Origin: Amaurobius ferox
Taxonomy: Eukaryota > Arthropoda > Arachnida > Araneae > Amaurobiidae
DNA length: 64,000 nt
Assembly (NCBI GenBank): GCA_951213105.1
Contig: OX578137.1
Span: 54,854,236 to 54,918,235, forward strand
Reading direction: 5' to 3'
Shown: piece after piece, positions 34,837-46,765 of the stretch
How the letters are laid out: each line of letters begins with the position of its first letter
Numbering within the stretch: position 1 is the stretch's first letter
Notes under the pieces: model-generated
Databases searched by the model: none
What the model was told of the DNA's origin: nothing
The model's input: only the letters and a program-made list of their open reading frames with translations
Translations under genes and position numbers: made by a program

Positions 34837-37800
34837 TAATTCTATTAATATATATATATTAATTTTATTAATATATATATATTAATAAAGTTAGTTGTTC
34901 ATCTTTTTACATAAATTTATTGTCTTCCAAGCGAGGTTGAATATATATATTTAAAATTTATATATATTTAAAACTTGAGCGCCATTTGGTGGCATTTCAA
35001 TACCTGCAATATCAAAATGCTGATGATTTTCTTCAAATTACGTGCTGACAAATTTATACCTTCTGAAACACTTTAAACATTGGTAGCATTTGACTATATG
35101 ACAAGAAAGCCATGTATGCGTTTACTTTATTATATTAGAGTAACCTTTTCATCTTTTACTGTTAGTGAAACTTATGAATGCCAAAAGGTTTCAAATCCAG
35201 ACATTAGACATTAAAGACGGTGTTTCTATATTTCTTTACAATAACTGAGAAGAGGATGATGAAAATAAAATGATTTCTAAATTATCGCTAAGTAATTGTT
35301 TTCTAATATTTTCTATTGTTTTCTGATATAACAAAAATTTACAACAAAGACTATACAGGAACATATGTAAGTTGATTAATGTGGGAGTTAAGAAATCTAC
35401 CCAATTTAGTCCAATATATAATTTATCTTTCAATCAAATTATTTTCGACCTTATTAGGTGCATGATTATTCAAATGATGCCTTATTATGCAAATGCCTTA
35501 TTATGATGCCCGAATTTAAAATATATTGCATGTGAAACCTATAAGATATATTTGTGTCGTTCCATCAACGATCAGCAATGGACGAACCAAATGTTTGTAT
35601 GTATGCATGGGGAATTGCAGACAGCTTATTTAGCGCGTATTAAAATAGCTTATTTATGGAGTATTACATCCGTGTTGTACAATTTTCATGTTTGTACATT
35701 GATAAAACACAACACGATAATCAAAATCATATATCAAAACTGGAAATTGTGCGTGTTACATATATCTGTGTTATTTAAGTAACGGCGTTTATTTAGAACT
35801 CATGCAACACAGGATGGTTCGTTCTAGTTATTCGCATATTTCGTTAAAAATAATTAAAAATTGGTTTCTAATATTTTTTTAACACTTTAATTTTAAACTT
35901 GTAGGACGCAATATTCAGAAAATTATTTTATCTAAGGCAGAAAATGGATTACGATGATATGCTACACAATCGATACATAGAGCATCAATATTAATACGGT
36001 ATATATGCACCGCTAAACAATATGTATCGATATGTTTTTCCATCACCACTTCTTACCACTGTAGCTTCTACAGATTTTGTGATGCATATACAACTAAAAA
36101 ATAACTTTGAGGCTAATGATGCTTGAATTAAAAGAAATCGTTTAATTATTCAATTTTTTAAAAGTTAACAGAAGTGTTAAATGATCCTTGCAATTAAAGA
36201 ATCCCGGTGCATTTATCGGGTTTATTTGAATTCAAATGCAATTTCTCTACCATTAACATTTTTTTATTTAATTGGTATATCAATTTCCAAAGTAAAAAAA
36301 TATATATAATCTGTTGTAAGGTAGACTGACGAAAAAGTTTAACGGTAGTTATTTTTCTGCTTGAAAGAATTTTAAAAAGCGTAATCCTTTTACTTATTTT
36401 TGTGCTTCAAAGAATGTAGTTTCTTCTACGATTTTTTTAAATCGTATCTTTTTTTAGAAAACTCAACTATTGTAAGAATGGTGAAGTTTTTTCATGAAAA
36501 TCTGAATTATGTTCTTTGAGCTGCTGAATATACTTAGTTCATTTGCATAAAATTCACATTTAAAGTTTAAAATTGTTTTCTGGTAAAAGTTGGCACAATC
36601 TAGATATTTGATGGCATAAAATATAATGTTATACCATTAATATTCTGAGGTTCAGATAATGTGTTGCTTTTTGTTAAATCTATTTTCACAGTATATAAAA
36701 CTTTTTAAAATACCTATATATTCTTCTATGCCAATCAATATACTATTTTTATGTTATAGTTTTAAGGTTTTTGCAATAAAAAGAAAATGAAGTCAAAACT
36801 GCAGTAGATTATGGAATGCCCACTGTCATGTTAGTCTTGCACCTCATACTACAGTTGATTCCTTAAGCCCCCCCCCTTTCAGACATCTGCGGCTGATATA
36901 ATCTATTACGGTTAAAACTGCATCATCAGTTTAGTGCTGACAATATGTGAGACAATGTATTATAATTATAAAGTGTGACACTCTGTGGATTAATTGAAGA
37001 TGTTTTGGTTATTCCACGAAAAACAAACTAATAGCTATTAAATATTGATATCTCTGTCAGTTCTACGAGCGGTAAATTTGTCTATTACTGTTAAGAATTT
37101 TTATAATATATAGATTAATATATCGCTATCTTGTCTTGAACTTGTCATTATCAAGAGCAGGAAATTTCTTTTGAAGTTCTTTCTGTGCAGTACGTCATCA
37201 AGAACCAAAAGTGGCTTTCGTAATAGACTCACATAAGACTATTAAATTTACAGGCTGACGCAACAGCGGCCCTTTTGACTTCCAATTGAAGGGATGGCTG
37301 AACATGGCGAAAACCAGGTTACATTCTCGTCTTTTTCTCGGAATTGCGATAAAATTAAAACATTCTAAATTACTTTGTGTAATTATTGTTAAAAAAATTT
37401 TATTAGAAGCACCTATTTTTTATTAGAAGCACCTATTTTACAGCTAAATTACGTATCAAATATCAACTATGTAACATATTCGAGCCATTAAAATAGCATA
37501 GGCAGAAGATAGCTGACACACTGTTACGATAGCTGAGTTCGACTATAGCTGATACGGTAAGAGTCAAAATGGCGTTTGCGTGAGCTGAAGAACTAGACGC
37601 CTATTAGATACTTTTAGCTTGGGAGAGCAAATTAAATACCACGACACCTGCAGCATCATCAAAACTCATCCATCAAGGCTGTTACGGGTCTTTATTGGAT
37701 GGGAATTTTGTGGTGTAAACTCGTAAATATGGACCTCAGCATTATACGATGGTGTAACATAATATAACTAATAATAATGAATACTATCTTGCCCTTCCGA

Positions 37801-38199
37801 CAAGATTTTCAGCAATATTGTCAATTCTGGATAGTAAACACTCTTCGCTAGAGTTGTGGTGAAATGATATTCTATAAATATGTCAAAAATTCACTTTTTC
37901 TACTTATATTAAAATATATGATAATATTATTCAAAAAATATATTAAAACAAATTGTGGCAACTCTTACTAAACATTTTACATATGGTTAAACTATTAGCA
38001 ATGTGTATATTAGTTAATAAATACTAATATACACATAATCATTCTACGTAGTATATTTTATTATCTGTAGTTCGTACTAAATATATTTATAAATAATTAA
38101 ATAAAAATTATATAGTAGTATATTTAATATTATAATAACATATTGAAGTGCAGAATCCATGATCTTGCTACATCGATATTGCCATGATTAAATAAAACA
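34060..38199. other. AT-rich, no gene
   Basis: About 4.1 kb with no credible ORF. It holds a (TA)n/TTAATATA low-complexity patch at about 34785-34885 and a nine-base C run near 36869. No transposon termini were recognised. Confidence 0.45.
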
Positions 38200-39195
38200 A
38201 TCTCAGGGCAGCACATGACTTTCCTTATGTAATGTAATGAATTTACAACATTTACAGTAAAGAAAATAGGTTATTATTATAGTAGATTCTTTCCAAGATA
38301 TTGAATTTTCTTCAATTAGTCGCCATTTTCATTGATTTAACGTCATTTTTATCCATTTGGCGAGATTTTCGTTAATTTTGCAGCAATTAAAAAAGTCGCC
38401 AAGTTGGCGACATTCCGTGAAATTCGTCGCCAAAATCTCGCCAAGCATCATGGGCGGAGAAATAAGTTACTCTTATAGAAGATAAATGACTATTGGCGTC
38501 CAAATACAAAAGTTTTACTCAAAGTAACTTTTCTCATGAATGGAAAGATCTCGATCCATGAGAATGCCGTCACCAAATTTATCGCATGATATTACATATG
38601 AAAAGTAAATATGTTTCTCAACAGTTAATTTTTTTTTTAATTTATGGGATTTTTTGATAAATTTATTTTTAAAATGTGCAGTATCTCGAGAACGGTTCAC
38701 GCTAGTTTTCTAAAGTTTATGTCAATCGTTTTCTAAGGAAAAATTGCATAAGACATGTCTGCTTGCGTAACTTCATTAAAGGTTTTGATTTTTTTTAAAT
38801 TTCACTCGAATATTTAGGGGGTTCTGAACATTTGATTGTGTTTAAAATTAATAGGCTACCAGTATGCACGGGTTGCAATTTTTTTTTACCAAATTTCATT
38901 CGAATTTCTCCATTCGTTTGTGAGATATCGTCTCCACAGACTCACTGACACACATACGCACACACACACACGCACACACACATACTTTCACACACACAAA
39001 CATACTTTCACACACACACACACACATACTTTCACACACACACATACACACACACACACACATACATACTTTCACACACACACACATATATCACCTAAAA
39101 ATTTTCGATTCGTGATCAGGGATGCTTAAAGCGTGATCTCGTCTCGTTAACCCCTTCACAATACTTTCCTTATACATTATACTATGTATAAGTAA
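38200..39195 (-). repeat. 0.95-1-kb repeat family, copy 3
   Basis: On the minus strand it runs from the TATAATGTATAAGGAAAGTATTGTG end (plus about 39190) through a (GT)n tract (plus (CA)n at 38950-39090), GAACGGTTCTCGAGAT-type sequence and the GTCGCCAACTTGGCGAC near-palindrome (plus about 38396-38412). It ends at AAAGTCATGTGCTGCCC (plus about 38206-38222). The order matches copies 1 and 2. The terminal palindrome has been altered in this copy. The 97-residue TH-repeat frame is a microsatellite artefact. Confidence 0.8.
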
Positions 39196-39828
39196 TAAAT
39201 TCGGAAAGTAATAAATTCGAACTGAGAAAAATATGTAATTTAGAAACTAGAAAATAAGTTTTACTCAGCTGAACCTGAAAATTCCTTTTTCACAGATTGT
39301 TGGATTAGCGTCAATTATACGTAAAAGTATAATAAATCCCCTTAAAGCGTGCTCAGCAAGAACATATTCAGTTAAGTACATAGTTGCTCGAAGAACTTTG
39401 GTTGATGTGCATTCATATAGGAATTGTAGCATACATTGTTTAGAAATAAATTTAGTTTACTTTCATTAATCTTGTTTTAACTGTAGTATACTGGTAATGT
39501 ATAATTTTGCAGATATTTTTTTTATTTAATTAGGCAGTTGAAACACAAAAATATATATTTCATAAAGATTAGCCATACATTTATATATACTCACGGATAA
39601 TGAAATTTGCGACCAAGAAGAAAACATGGTACAACCGCGAAATGATGTAAATAGCTAGATGGCGGACGGGTATGCAAATAATCCCAGCCTGGCGTGATTA
39701 CGTATGACCGTACATCAGTGAGTGGCGCTGGAAGCATGAGCCAGCGGCCTTATAAACCGGGGTATCGTCGACGCGCCATCAGTACGAGAAACTCCGTCCG
39801 ACTCGAGCGCGATTACGGAGTGAAAAGA
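39196..39828. other. Left flank of the Tc1 element
   Basis: AT-rich to about 39600, then abruptly GC-richer as the Tc1 element begins. The element's terminal inverted repeats could not be placed. Confidence 0.45.
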
Positions 39829-40880
39829 ATGGTGGGTGGACGTCAGAAACGGCGACTTACGCAACTGACGGACTTCAAGCCTGATCAGCGGGCTCAAAAC
39901 AGCAGGGTGGTAAACGCGCCGGATAGCCCATCAGATGGATCGTTCGGACTATACCGTCCGACGGTGTTGGGAGCAGTGGTCAAGGGACGCCACCCAGACA
40001 CGGAGGACCGGCTCTGAACGGACCAGGCATACCACGAGTAGAGAGGATCGACTGATCGCGCGGCAGGCACGTATAGAGTCCTCAGCAACCCGATCCGCGA
40101 TATAGGCACACGTAGCGGCTCCTGTGTGTCCACGAGCCATGGCTAGATGCCTGAAGGAAGCGAATCTGCGATCCCAGCGTCCCTTACGTGTGCTGCCTTT
40201 AACAAGGAAACATCGGCGGCTTCGGTTGTAGTGATGCTGGGCCAGAGCAACTTGGAACGCCACAAATTGGCGATGTGTGGCATTCAGCGATGAGTGCCGC
40301 TTCGTTTTGGGGTCCGATGATCAGCATGTCCGGGTGTGCATGTCCCCTGCACAACGTCACAATCCCAACCTCGTTATCGAGCGTCAGACTAGCCCCACTG
40401 CAGGCATCATGAGCTGTGGAGCCATAGACTACGGCAGCCGATCCGCTCTAGTAATTGTACCTGCAATATTGGCGGGTCAGCGGTACGTGGATGAGATTCT
40501 ATGGCCCTATGTGCTCTCATTCATTTCTGGGATTCCAGGTGCGCAATTCCAGCAGGATAATGTCCGGCTGCACACGGTTCGCGTCGCTCAAGTCTGTCGG
40601 AGTCATGTCCAGACACTTCCATGGGCTGCCCGCTCTACAGACCTGTCTCCTATCGTGCATGTGTGGGGCCAGTTGAAACGGCGGCTGCCTCGTTGCCGCA
40701 ATCATCGGGATTTGGAACGTAACGTCCAACAGGTTTTGCCCTGTCTGTTTCAGGACAACATCAAGCGTCTGTTTGACACCATGCCGGACCGCATTGCTGC
40801 TTGTATCGCAGCACGAGGCTGTGCGACACGCTACTATGTAGTACACGCTACTATGTACAGAATGACCCTACTAAGTACCA
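39829..40880 (+). pseudogene. Tc1-like transposase, catalytically dead
   Basis: The start ATG at 39829 gives MVGGRQKRRLTQLTDF, a Tc1-type helix-turn-helix start. The N-terminal half is then broken by frameshifts and stops; RCLKEANLRSQRPLRVLPLTRKHRRLRL is readable near 40143-40230. From about 40277 one frame holds the catalytic part: VAFSDECRF (first Asp, 40289-40291), GIMSCGAIDYGSRSALV, and GAQFQQDNVRLHT (second Asp, 40556-40558). The third motif reads DLSPIVHVW, where the usual Glu of SPIEHVW is Val (40655-40657). Spacing between the second Asp and this position is 32 residues instead of 34. DRIAACIAARG closes the domain. The block is far GC-richer than its surroundings, as expected for a transposon from a different base-composition background. 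Confidence 0.85.
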
Positions 40881-41032
40881 CAGCACCTTCTGTGCGTGTT
40901 CTGCTGCGGTGGTTTTGTGATCATGTATATCATTCATCTGTATCCTTCCATCACAAAAATTGCAGGTCCATCCTATGCTTCCTTCTTGGTGCACAACTTT
41001 CATTGTCAGTGAGTGTACCTGATATAATATAA

Positions 41033-42244
41033 ATATGTGTAATAACCATAATTATGTTTTAATTATGTAGTTTAGTTTGATATATAATTTAAATCAATAT
41101 ACATGTGACGTTTATAAAGTGTATAACTGTCGTTAGTTTAGGAAAGTGCAGCTTTTCTGGCTGATTCTAAAACACAAAACTGCTAGTCTTTGATAATTAC
41201 AACTTAACTTACAAACTTTCCATTATTAATGAAGCTAGAATATTGAAACAAAGAAAAACAGATGGAGAACTTGTGTGCTAGTAGCAGGGTTGTCGGGTTC
41301 AATGTCAATTATTTTAATCCTTGGTTTAAAATCTGAATATTTTAAATCATGTTTTTTTTTCAAACCTGTTTTTTCTCAGCTCAGTATGTGATGGATTGAT
41401 AATTTGAAGTTAATGGTTCAAAAATAGATTTTGCAAACGCAGATAATATTTATTTCTTACTGAGGTTTAACACATATAATACGAATAACTTGGGTACTAA
41501 ATCTGAAGAAATATACAAAACTTTTACTTCTTATATTGATTGTAATAGAAGAGCTAAACACGGTAGAATGTGAAATTATCAAAAAGGTAAGGCATATTAT
41601 AGTAAAGACGTTATAGTACAATTTATAGCCTATATAGCGAACGCTCATAGACACTTTATAGACACTTATAGTCCAGATATTTTTTACTCATTTCTTTGTA
41701 ATTCTACTTATATTTTTACTTCTGAAACATCCTTATTAAGAAACCATTTCTGTGCCTAAGGTAGATACAATTTAGTTTCCACTGTTAATATCTTTAAAGA
41801 ACAAATTTCATTCATTAATCGCGTCAGAAACGTCTTCATCTGAGCGTAAAATTGAGAATTTAATCAGTCGAGAGACGTCAGAAAGTGTTGCCTCACCGCC
41901 ATTTGCGTATCTGTAAATCACACTATAAAATAGATACACAAAGCGACTCAACCAATAAATTAAAGTGAGATTTCAATTTTCAGAACCGAGTTTCTTCAAT
42001 TTTGGATTTATCTATTTTATATATTTTTACGTGAGACATTACAGAGCTAAAAAAATTTCCTGTTTAAATTATCTACATTAAGAGCGATATATTTTTGCAA
42101 TAATACGTCTTCTAATATTCTAACACATGGAGATATTTAATTTTCTAATAAAGATAATCATAATTAATTTTGTGCGCTATTTGAGGGGAAATATTTTAAA
42201 AAAATTTAAGGAGTCGAAGGAAAATGGATTCGAATTAAAACAAT
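41033..42244. other. No gene seen
   Basis: AT-rich, with spurious short frames only. Confidence 0.5.
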
Positions 42245-42605
42245 CTTCCCTCACAGCAAAGATCGTCACATGTGTGACAGTCACATTATAGTCATGTGAT
42301 ACCTGGATCACAATGCGACATCATATTTGTGACTTCTATGCGACGTTACGTATTAGTAACTTTGTAACTCCATTGTAACTATATTCTGTGACGTTTCCAC
42401 AATTTGATTAACACGTATGTATGTGAGGACATTACAATGCCAATTACAATGTGACGTCACAAACAAGTTAATATGCGACGTCACAAACGACCATGAAAAT
42501 GACTTCGCTGTGACCTCAATATGACATTGCCGAGACGTACTGCGAAGTCCTGTGACGCCCCAAAGTCACAATGTAACGTAAATCTTACGTCACTGTGAAA
42601 AAACT
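42245..42605. repeat. GTGAC/GTCAC-rich degenerate array
   Basis: About a dozen GTGAC or GTCAC pentamers occur within about 350 bp, several joined as GTGACGTCAC or CGACGTCAC, the latter within AATATGCGACGTCACAAACG. The spacing is irregular with ACAATGTGAC-type phrases, so it reads as a degenerate minisatellite. The TGACGTCA palindrome matches the CRE-type bZIP binding site, but there is no gene next to it. Confidence 0.55.
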
Positions 42606-43059
42606 GCTGTTATGGTTGTAAAAAAGCAGGTCTTCAGCTTTATGAAAAGTGTCAACCCTAAAAGAAGATTGAGATAAAGAATTATTATGAAGTTTATCAA
42701 ACCTTATCAGCGAAAAGTATAGAAAGTTAATAATTGTCAATGTATTCCCTAATGAGCTTGGCAAATACCCTAATGATATATTGAGATGTAACCCATATGT
42801 AGTTCAAATACACAATTCAAATTGTATCATCACAACTCCTTTCAATTCCGTCTAATTCTATTGTAGCAAGCAACTGTATTAAATCTGAGAAGTAAATTCG
42901 CCAAATTTATAGAAAACATTCTGCATCCAATAACTTTTCATCTTTTATATATAAGTATTTTTTCAATTGCCACATTCTTCCAAACACAATGTCCATACAT
43001 TAATTTCCACAGGCTTCATCGATGCATGAAATAAGTATCGAATAAGTCTATAGACATCA

Positions 43060-43145
43060 TGCAGTGTTGACTTCTTATGCATCACGTAGTGTTGGCTTCT
43101 CATTTAACATCCCTCAGTGTTAACTTCACCTTATACATCACCCCA
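43060..43145. repeat. Minisatellite, about 30-bp unit
   Basis: CATGCAGTGTTGACTTCTTATG, CACGTAGTGTTGGCTTCTC and CCTCAGTGTTAACTTCACC follow each other as three diverged units. Confidence 0.6.
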
Positions 43146-43429
43146 TGAATCAAATACACAAGAAAATATCAGGCATTTAATTTTCCAGATATCAATTTTG
43201 AAAATCAAGCACCTAAAAGTTCGGATTTAATTATTTCTTATAGAAAATATCCGTTGCAATGCGTTTTAAATAACTCCAATTTCGAATAAAGCTCATCTAA
43301 TTTCCAGGCCCAACTGTTTTAGATCTCAAATTTCGTCTATTATTTTACAAATTCCTTATAAGTACAATATGTCAAATGTGCCATTTTATCGTAAATACTA
43401 AAAGTAACTATATTGATCACAAAAGGTGA

Positions 43430-43560
43430 TTATAGTAAGGTCATAATAGTAAAGGTCATAATAATTAAGGTCATACCACAATGGTCATAATAGTAAAGGT
43501 CATACCACAAGGGTCATAATAGTAAAGGTCATACCACAATTGTTATAATAGTATGATGCC
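43430..43560. repeat. Minisatellite of GGTCATAATAGTAAA units
   Basis: GGTCATAATAGTAAAGGTCATACCACAA-type units recur about four times, with two complete copies nearly identical. Confidence 0.8.
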
Positions 43561-44450
43561 TGATTGGAATATAATCTATTAAGCTAGATTGTATGTTTAT
43601 TGCATTTTCTATTAGAAATACCAGGGTTTGAATAACGCTGTTCCTCCCTAATGTTCCAGACTAATTTACCTTAATTTCCATCAAGAATAACATAAAAATA
43701 CAGTTTTTGTTAGATACGCTTAAGTTACGTCTAAAAGCTCTAGGATTATAAAACATAGGTCTGGGACTTTAAAACATCTAGGATATATAGGATTATAAAA
43801 TAAAGTCAGAGTTAGTAGATTAAAATAAATTTGATTTTTAAACATGCATCAAAGTATGTGTTGATAAGTAAGCTATCACTAGTCCACATTATTTGTTGAG
43901 AGTTGAGATACCTTAGACATTCTGGTAAGTCGAACGGTCAAAAGAAGAAAAATCTAATGTGGTCAGTGCATATTTAGCCATATATAATGCAATGAATTAC
44001 TTCTTTCACAGTAAAACAATGGGGCATATAAGATCTACGTCACAATGATTTAACGTAAAATTGCACAGTCGGCACTTTTTCAAATGACAACGTATGTAAA
44101 GTTATTTCCAAGTACATAATTAAATTAGTTTTCACTAAACTCTAAATTGACAATTATCAATATTTATAGAATCCGCAATAAACATTATGATCCATAAGAA
44201 TATAGATTTCCAAGCAAAAGAGAAGACATTATGATTATAAATAAGATAACTTGACTCAGAAACAAGAGAGCAACTTTCAAGAAAACTCTATGTAAAGATG
44301 AAATTAGGAGTAAAAGCGATCTTAGCTTCAGGAAAATTAAAAATATGATTAGAGTCCAAAGAATGTTCAACAATTGCTGATTTTGAAACTTCTTGTTTAG
44401 ATGAATTCCTCATGTGTTCCTCAATTCGAAATTAAGAAATCTGTTTGACA

Positions 44451-44454
44451 GATA
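44451..44454. repeat. Target site duplication GATA (left, Gypsy)
   Basis: GATA precedes the left LTR and is repeated at 56153-56156. Confidence 0.8.
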
Positions 44455-45654
44455 TGTCATGTCGCAATTCTGCGCCATGAGCCTTTCTTATTTTTCTGCG
44501 AGAGAAACATCCTTCTCTCCGTTCGTGCCTGTGCTGTGTTTTTCGTAACCCTTGTCCGTATTGAAATTGCATTAAAAAGCGCTTTTGGTCGTGAATTCGT
44601 TGGAATGTCTGGACTTGGTGTCTGGCCGGGATGCGTGACGTCAGCTCACTTGTTACTAGGAGAAGCGCGCCTGTCCAATCGGGAAGAGGCGAAAAGCGAA
44701 GGAGAACTTTTCTTCGTGGGCTCGAGCGACCCACACTGTGCTCTCTTCGAGCTGGAAAATTCCGACTGAAAGGTCGCATCGAAGGTTTTGTCTTATATAT
44801 AGACAAAGGCTTTTAGCCGAAATGGCTAACTGGCGGAGATGGGCATTTTGGTTCTAAAGGAAACCGCCCCTGCATTTCTGGAGATGATTGAAGAAGATCC
44901 TGGAAACCTACATTAACTCTTCTGTACATTTTCTAAAATATATTTTTTTATTCCAGGAAATCTATCCGACATCGACGCCGAGCTTGAAGTAGTTATTCCG
45001 CTATTGTTCGGATTGGTGCATAATAGACTGATGTCCTGTACCTAAAGTTTTGGACTTTTCCCTCATCGTTTCCTTTTTGAGAACTTTTGTTTCTACCTAA
45101 AATCGTGCACATCTGATGAGAGGTATTTTCTGAAAAGCTTGAAATGTATAATAGCCAGGTAACATTTTCTTTACGGGAATTTTAATGCCGTACAGCACCG
45201 GCATAGTGAAGAATGATTTCTATAATTAATCGGCTCATGTCAAAAATGTATTTATGGATAATTTAAAATCAAAATTAAGATCATATGATTATTGAAGTGA
45301 ATTATTGTATGCTATATAAATTTTGAACAGAGCAGAAAGGCAGATTGTTCTATTATTAAAATGAAGCTCTGAATTTGATAAATTGATTTTTAAAGTAAAA
45401 ATACTTAAGTGTGATTTTAAATAAATAATATTTTGATTTTTACTTTGCTTCTGATTTATTTGAAATGCCTTTAATTCCTCTGCTATTCACTGCATGTCAT
45501 CTAACAAATAATTCTGTTAGACTGAGAAAGTTTCTTGCTTGGGTAAATTTAGAATGTTTGATTATTTTGATAAAATTCCACTATACGGCTTCACCGTCCC
45601 TTGGTTTGTCTGGTGCGCTTTTGCTTTTGTGAGTTGGCAAACCGCGCCATGACA
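44455..45654 (+). repeat. Left LTR
   Basis: 1,200 bp, starting TGTCATG and ending CATGACA (7-bp inverted ends). It differs from the right LTR at 44566 (A/T), 44738 (G/T), 44798 (T/C) and 44867 (C/A), left base first, with no indels. It carries the promoter and the AATAAA signal at 45420-45425. Confidence 0.95.
44793..44802 (+). promoter_or_regulatory. LTR TATA box
   Basis: TTATATATAG stands in a GC-richer U3 segment and is the best TATA match in the LTR. The right LTR has TTATACATAG here. The RNA start should lie about 25-30 bases downstream (inference). Confidence 0.5.
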
Positions 45655-45657
45655 AAT

Positions 45658-45670
45658 TGGTGCTCGTGTT
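45658..45670 (+). promoter_or_regulatory. Candidate tRNA primer-binding site
   Basis: TGGTGCTCGTGTT begins three bases after the left LTR. TGG is the complement of the CCA tail of every tRNA. I do not assign the tRNA species. Confidence 0.55.
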
Positions 45671-46575
45671 TTTTTTTCTCAGAGTACATCAGTGTTAGCA
45701 AATTTAAATTTTGTTGAAGGCATATCAAACTATAAAATATTGATTTGTGTTATTTAAATATTGCAGAATGAAATGTTCGAAGTAAGTTGTGATATTTTAA
45801 ATTGCAAAATATTGATTAATAATTCAAAATATTGGTTATATACTGCTAAAATAATTAAGAAAGTGCAAGAAGCACAAATTTTTGAGAAATGTTTATAAAA
45901 GCAAAAAGTTGAAATTGAAATTTATATATGTATATTTAAATTTTATGCACACATATCTACACACACATATTTTAATTGTTGACAAAACTGTTGAGGAACA
46001 GAAATAGTGAAAAGTATATGTTTATACAAACTGTTTTTTTTTTCATATTTCACATACAATTGGTTACTCACCTACGTTGAGAGAGGTGAGGGGTTGTCCA
46101 ACAGTTACCTGACTCGACACTGTATTATCAATACAAACTTGATCTGGCAGTTTCACATACACTGGTTGCATATCAGAAATACTGACATAGTTTACATACA
46201 GATATCATTATTGGCAGCCACAATCATCAGTGTTTTGGTCTTACTGATAGTTTATAAAAATCAGAGATATAGGCACATTTTCACATACAATGTTGTTGTT
46301 TTTTCTACTATCACCTGGCTAGGTACTGCATTGTCAACACTAAAATTCAGTGATTGTTTCTGGCATTAGTTTCATATACAGAGTGTTTTGCTGGTTGCAA
46401 AAAGTTCTGGCAACTTCACAAATATTGTGTTCCTGACTTGTTCTTCACAAGAACTGTGTTACTCAATGGATCAAGTCAGATCCTCTTGTAGATCACATAT
46501 TGGAAAAAAAAAAGTGAATTAATCAATTCCCCACAATAAACTGTGCCTCGTGATAAATTAGAATTTGTGGTTGGT
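45671..46575 (+). other. Gypsy untranslated leader
   Basis: A long leader of about 1.1 kb (counting the SINE) between the primer site and gag. It includes a degenerate direct repeat: TTTCACATACAATTGG...ACCTGACTCGACACTGTATTATCAA (about 46045-46135) returns as TTTCACATACAATG...ACCTGGCTAGGTACTGCATTGTCAA (about 46278-46338). A 120-residue open frame at 46007-46369 spans the repeats but has no ATG near its start and no recognised domain, so I do not call it a gene. Confidence 0.6.
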
Positions 46576-46747
46576 TGTTGTTGAAACCCAGACCGTCCGA
46601 CCTACCAGAAAGGTGTAAGGTAACTGTTTGGACGGTCGGGAAGTGCCACCCAATTTAGACCGGAACCCAGTGGGGGAGGCATCCACAGGGACCGTACCCT
46701 CCTTCCCCTACCACCAACCTCTCGGAAGGACTTAATTTGTGGTTGGT
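46562..46747. repeat. 14-bp target site duplication around the SINE
   Basis: AATTTGTGGTTGGT occurs at 46562-46575 and 46734-46747, exactly bracketing the SINE. Such a duplication is the mark of target-primed retroposition. Confidence 0.9.
46576..46733 (-). repeat. 5'-truncated SINE in the Gypsy leader
   Basis: On the minus strand this is the SINE body from AAGTCCTTCCGAGAGGTTGG to GGTCGGACGGTCTGGGTTTC with a CAACAACA tail. The tRNA-like head with the A and B boxes is missing, so it has no internal pol III promoter. It is close to the copy at 14124-14390 and therefore recent. Confidence 0.9.
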
Positions 46748-46765
46748 GAAAAACCTTGTGCTAAA

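Larger units (their letters stand above)
42606..44454. other. No gene; small minisatellites
   Basis: AT-rich. It contains the two short tandem arrays listed separately and otherwise no recognised feature up to the Gypsy insertion site. Confidence 0.5.

Noticed and set aside
38836..39129. 97-residue frame rich in Thr-His repeats
   Set aside because: Translation of a (CA)n tract in repeat copy 3. The same applies to the CV-rich and TH-rich frames near 12500 and 15500.
44432..44816. Frames of 61-124 residues in the left LTR, repeated in the right LTR (54843-55314)
   Set aside because: They lie in U3/R regulatory sequence, overlap on both strands and have no domain. They recur only because the LTR is duplicated.
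45113..45150. CTGATGAGAGG...CTGAAAAGC in the Gypsy LTR, resembling a hammerhead core
   Set aside because: Stem II cannot pair next to the core and there is no matching stem I or III. It is a chance match.
46007..46369. 120-residue open frame in the Gypsy leader
   Set aside because: It spans leader repeats, lacks an ATG near its start and shows no domain. Treated as untranslated.
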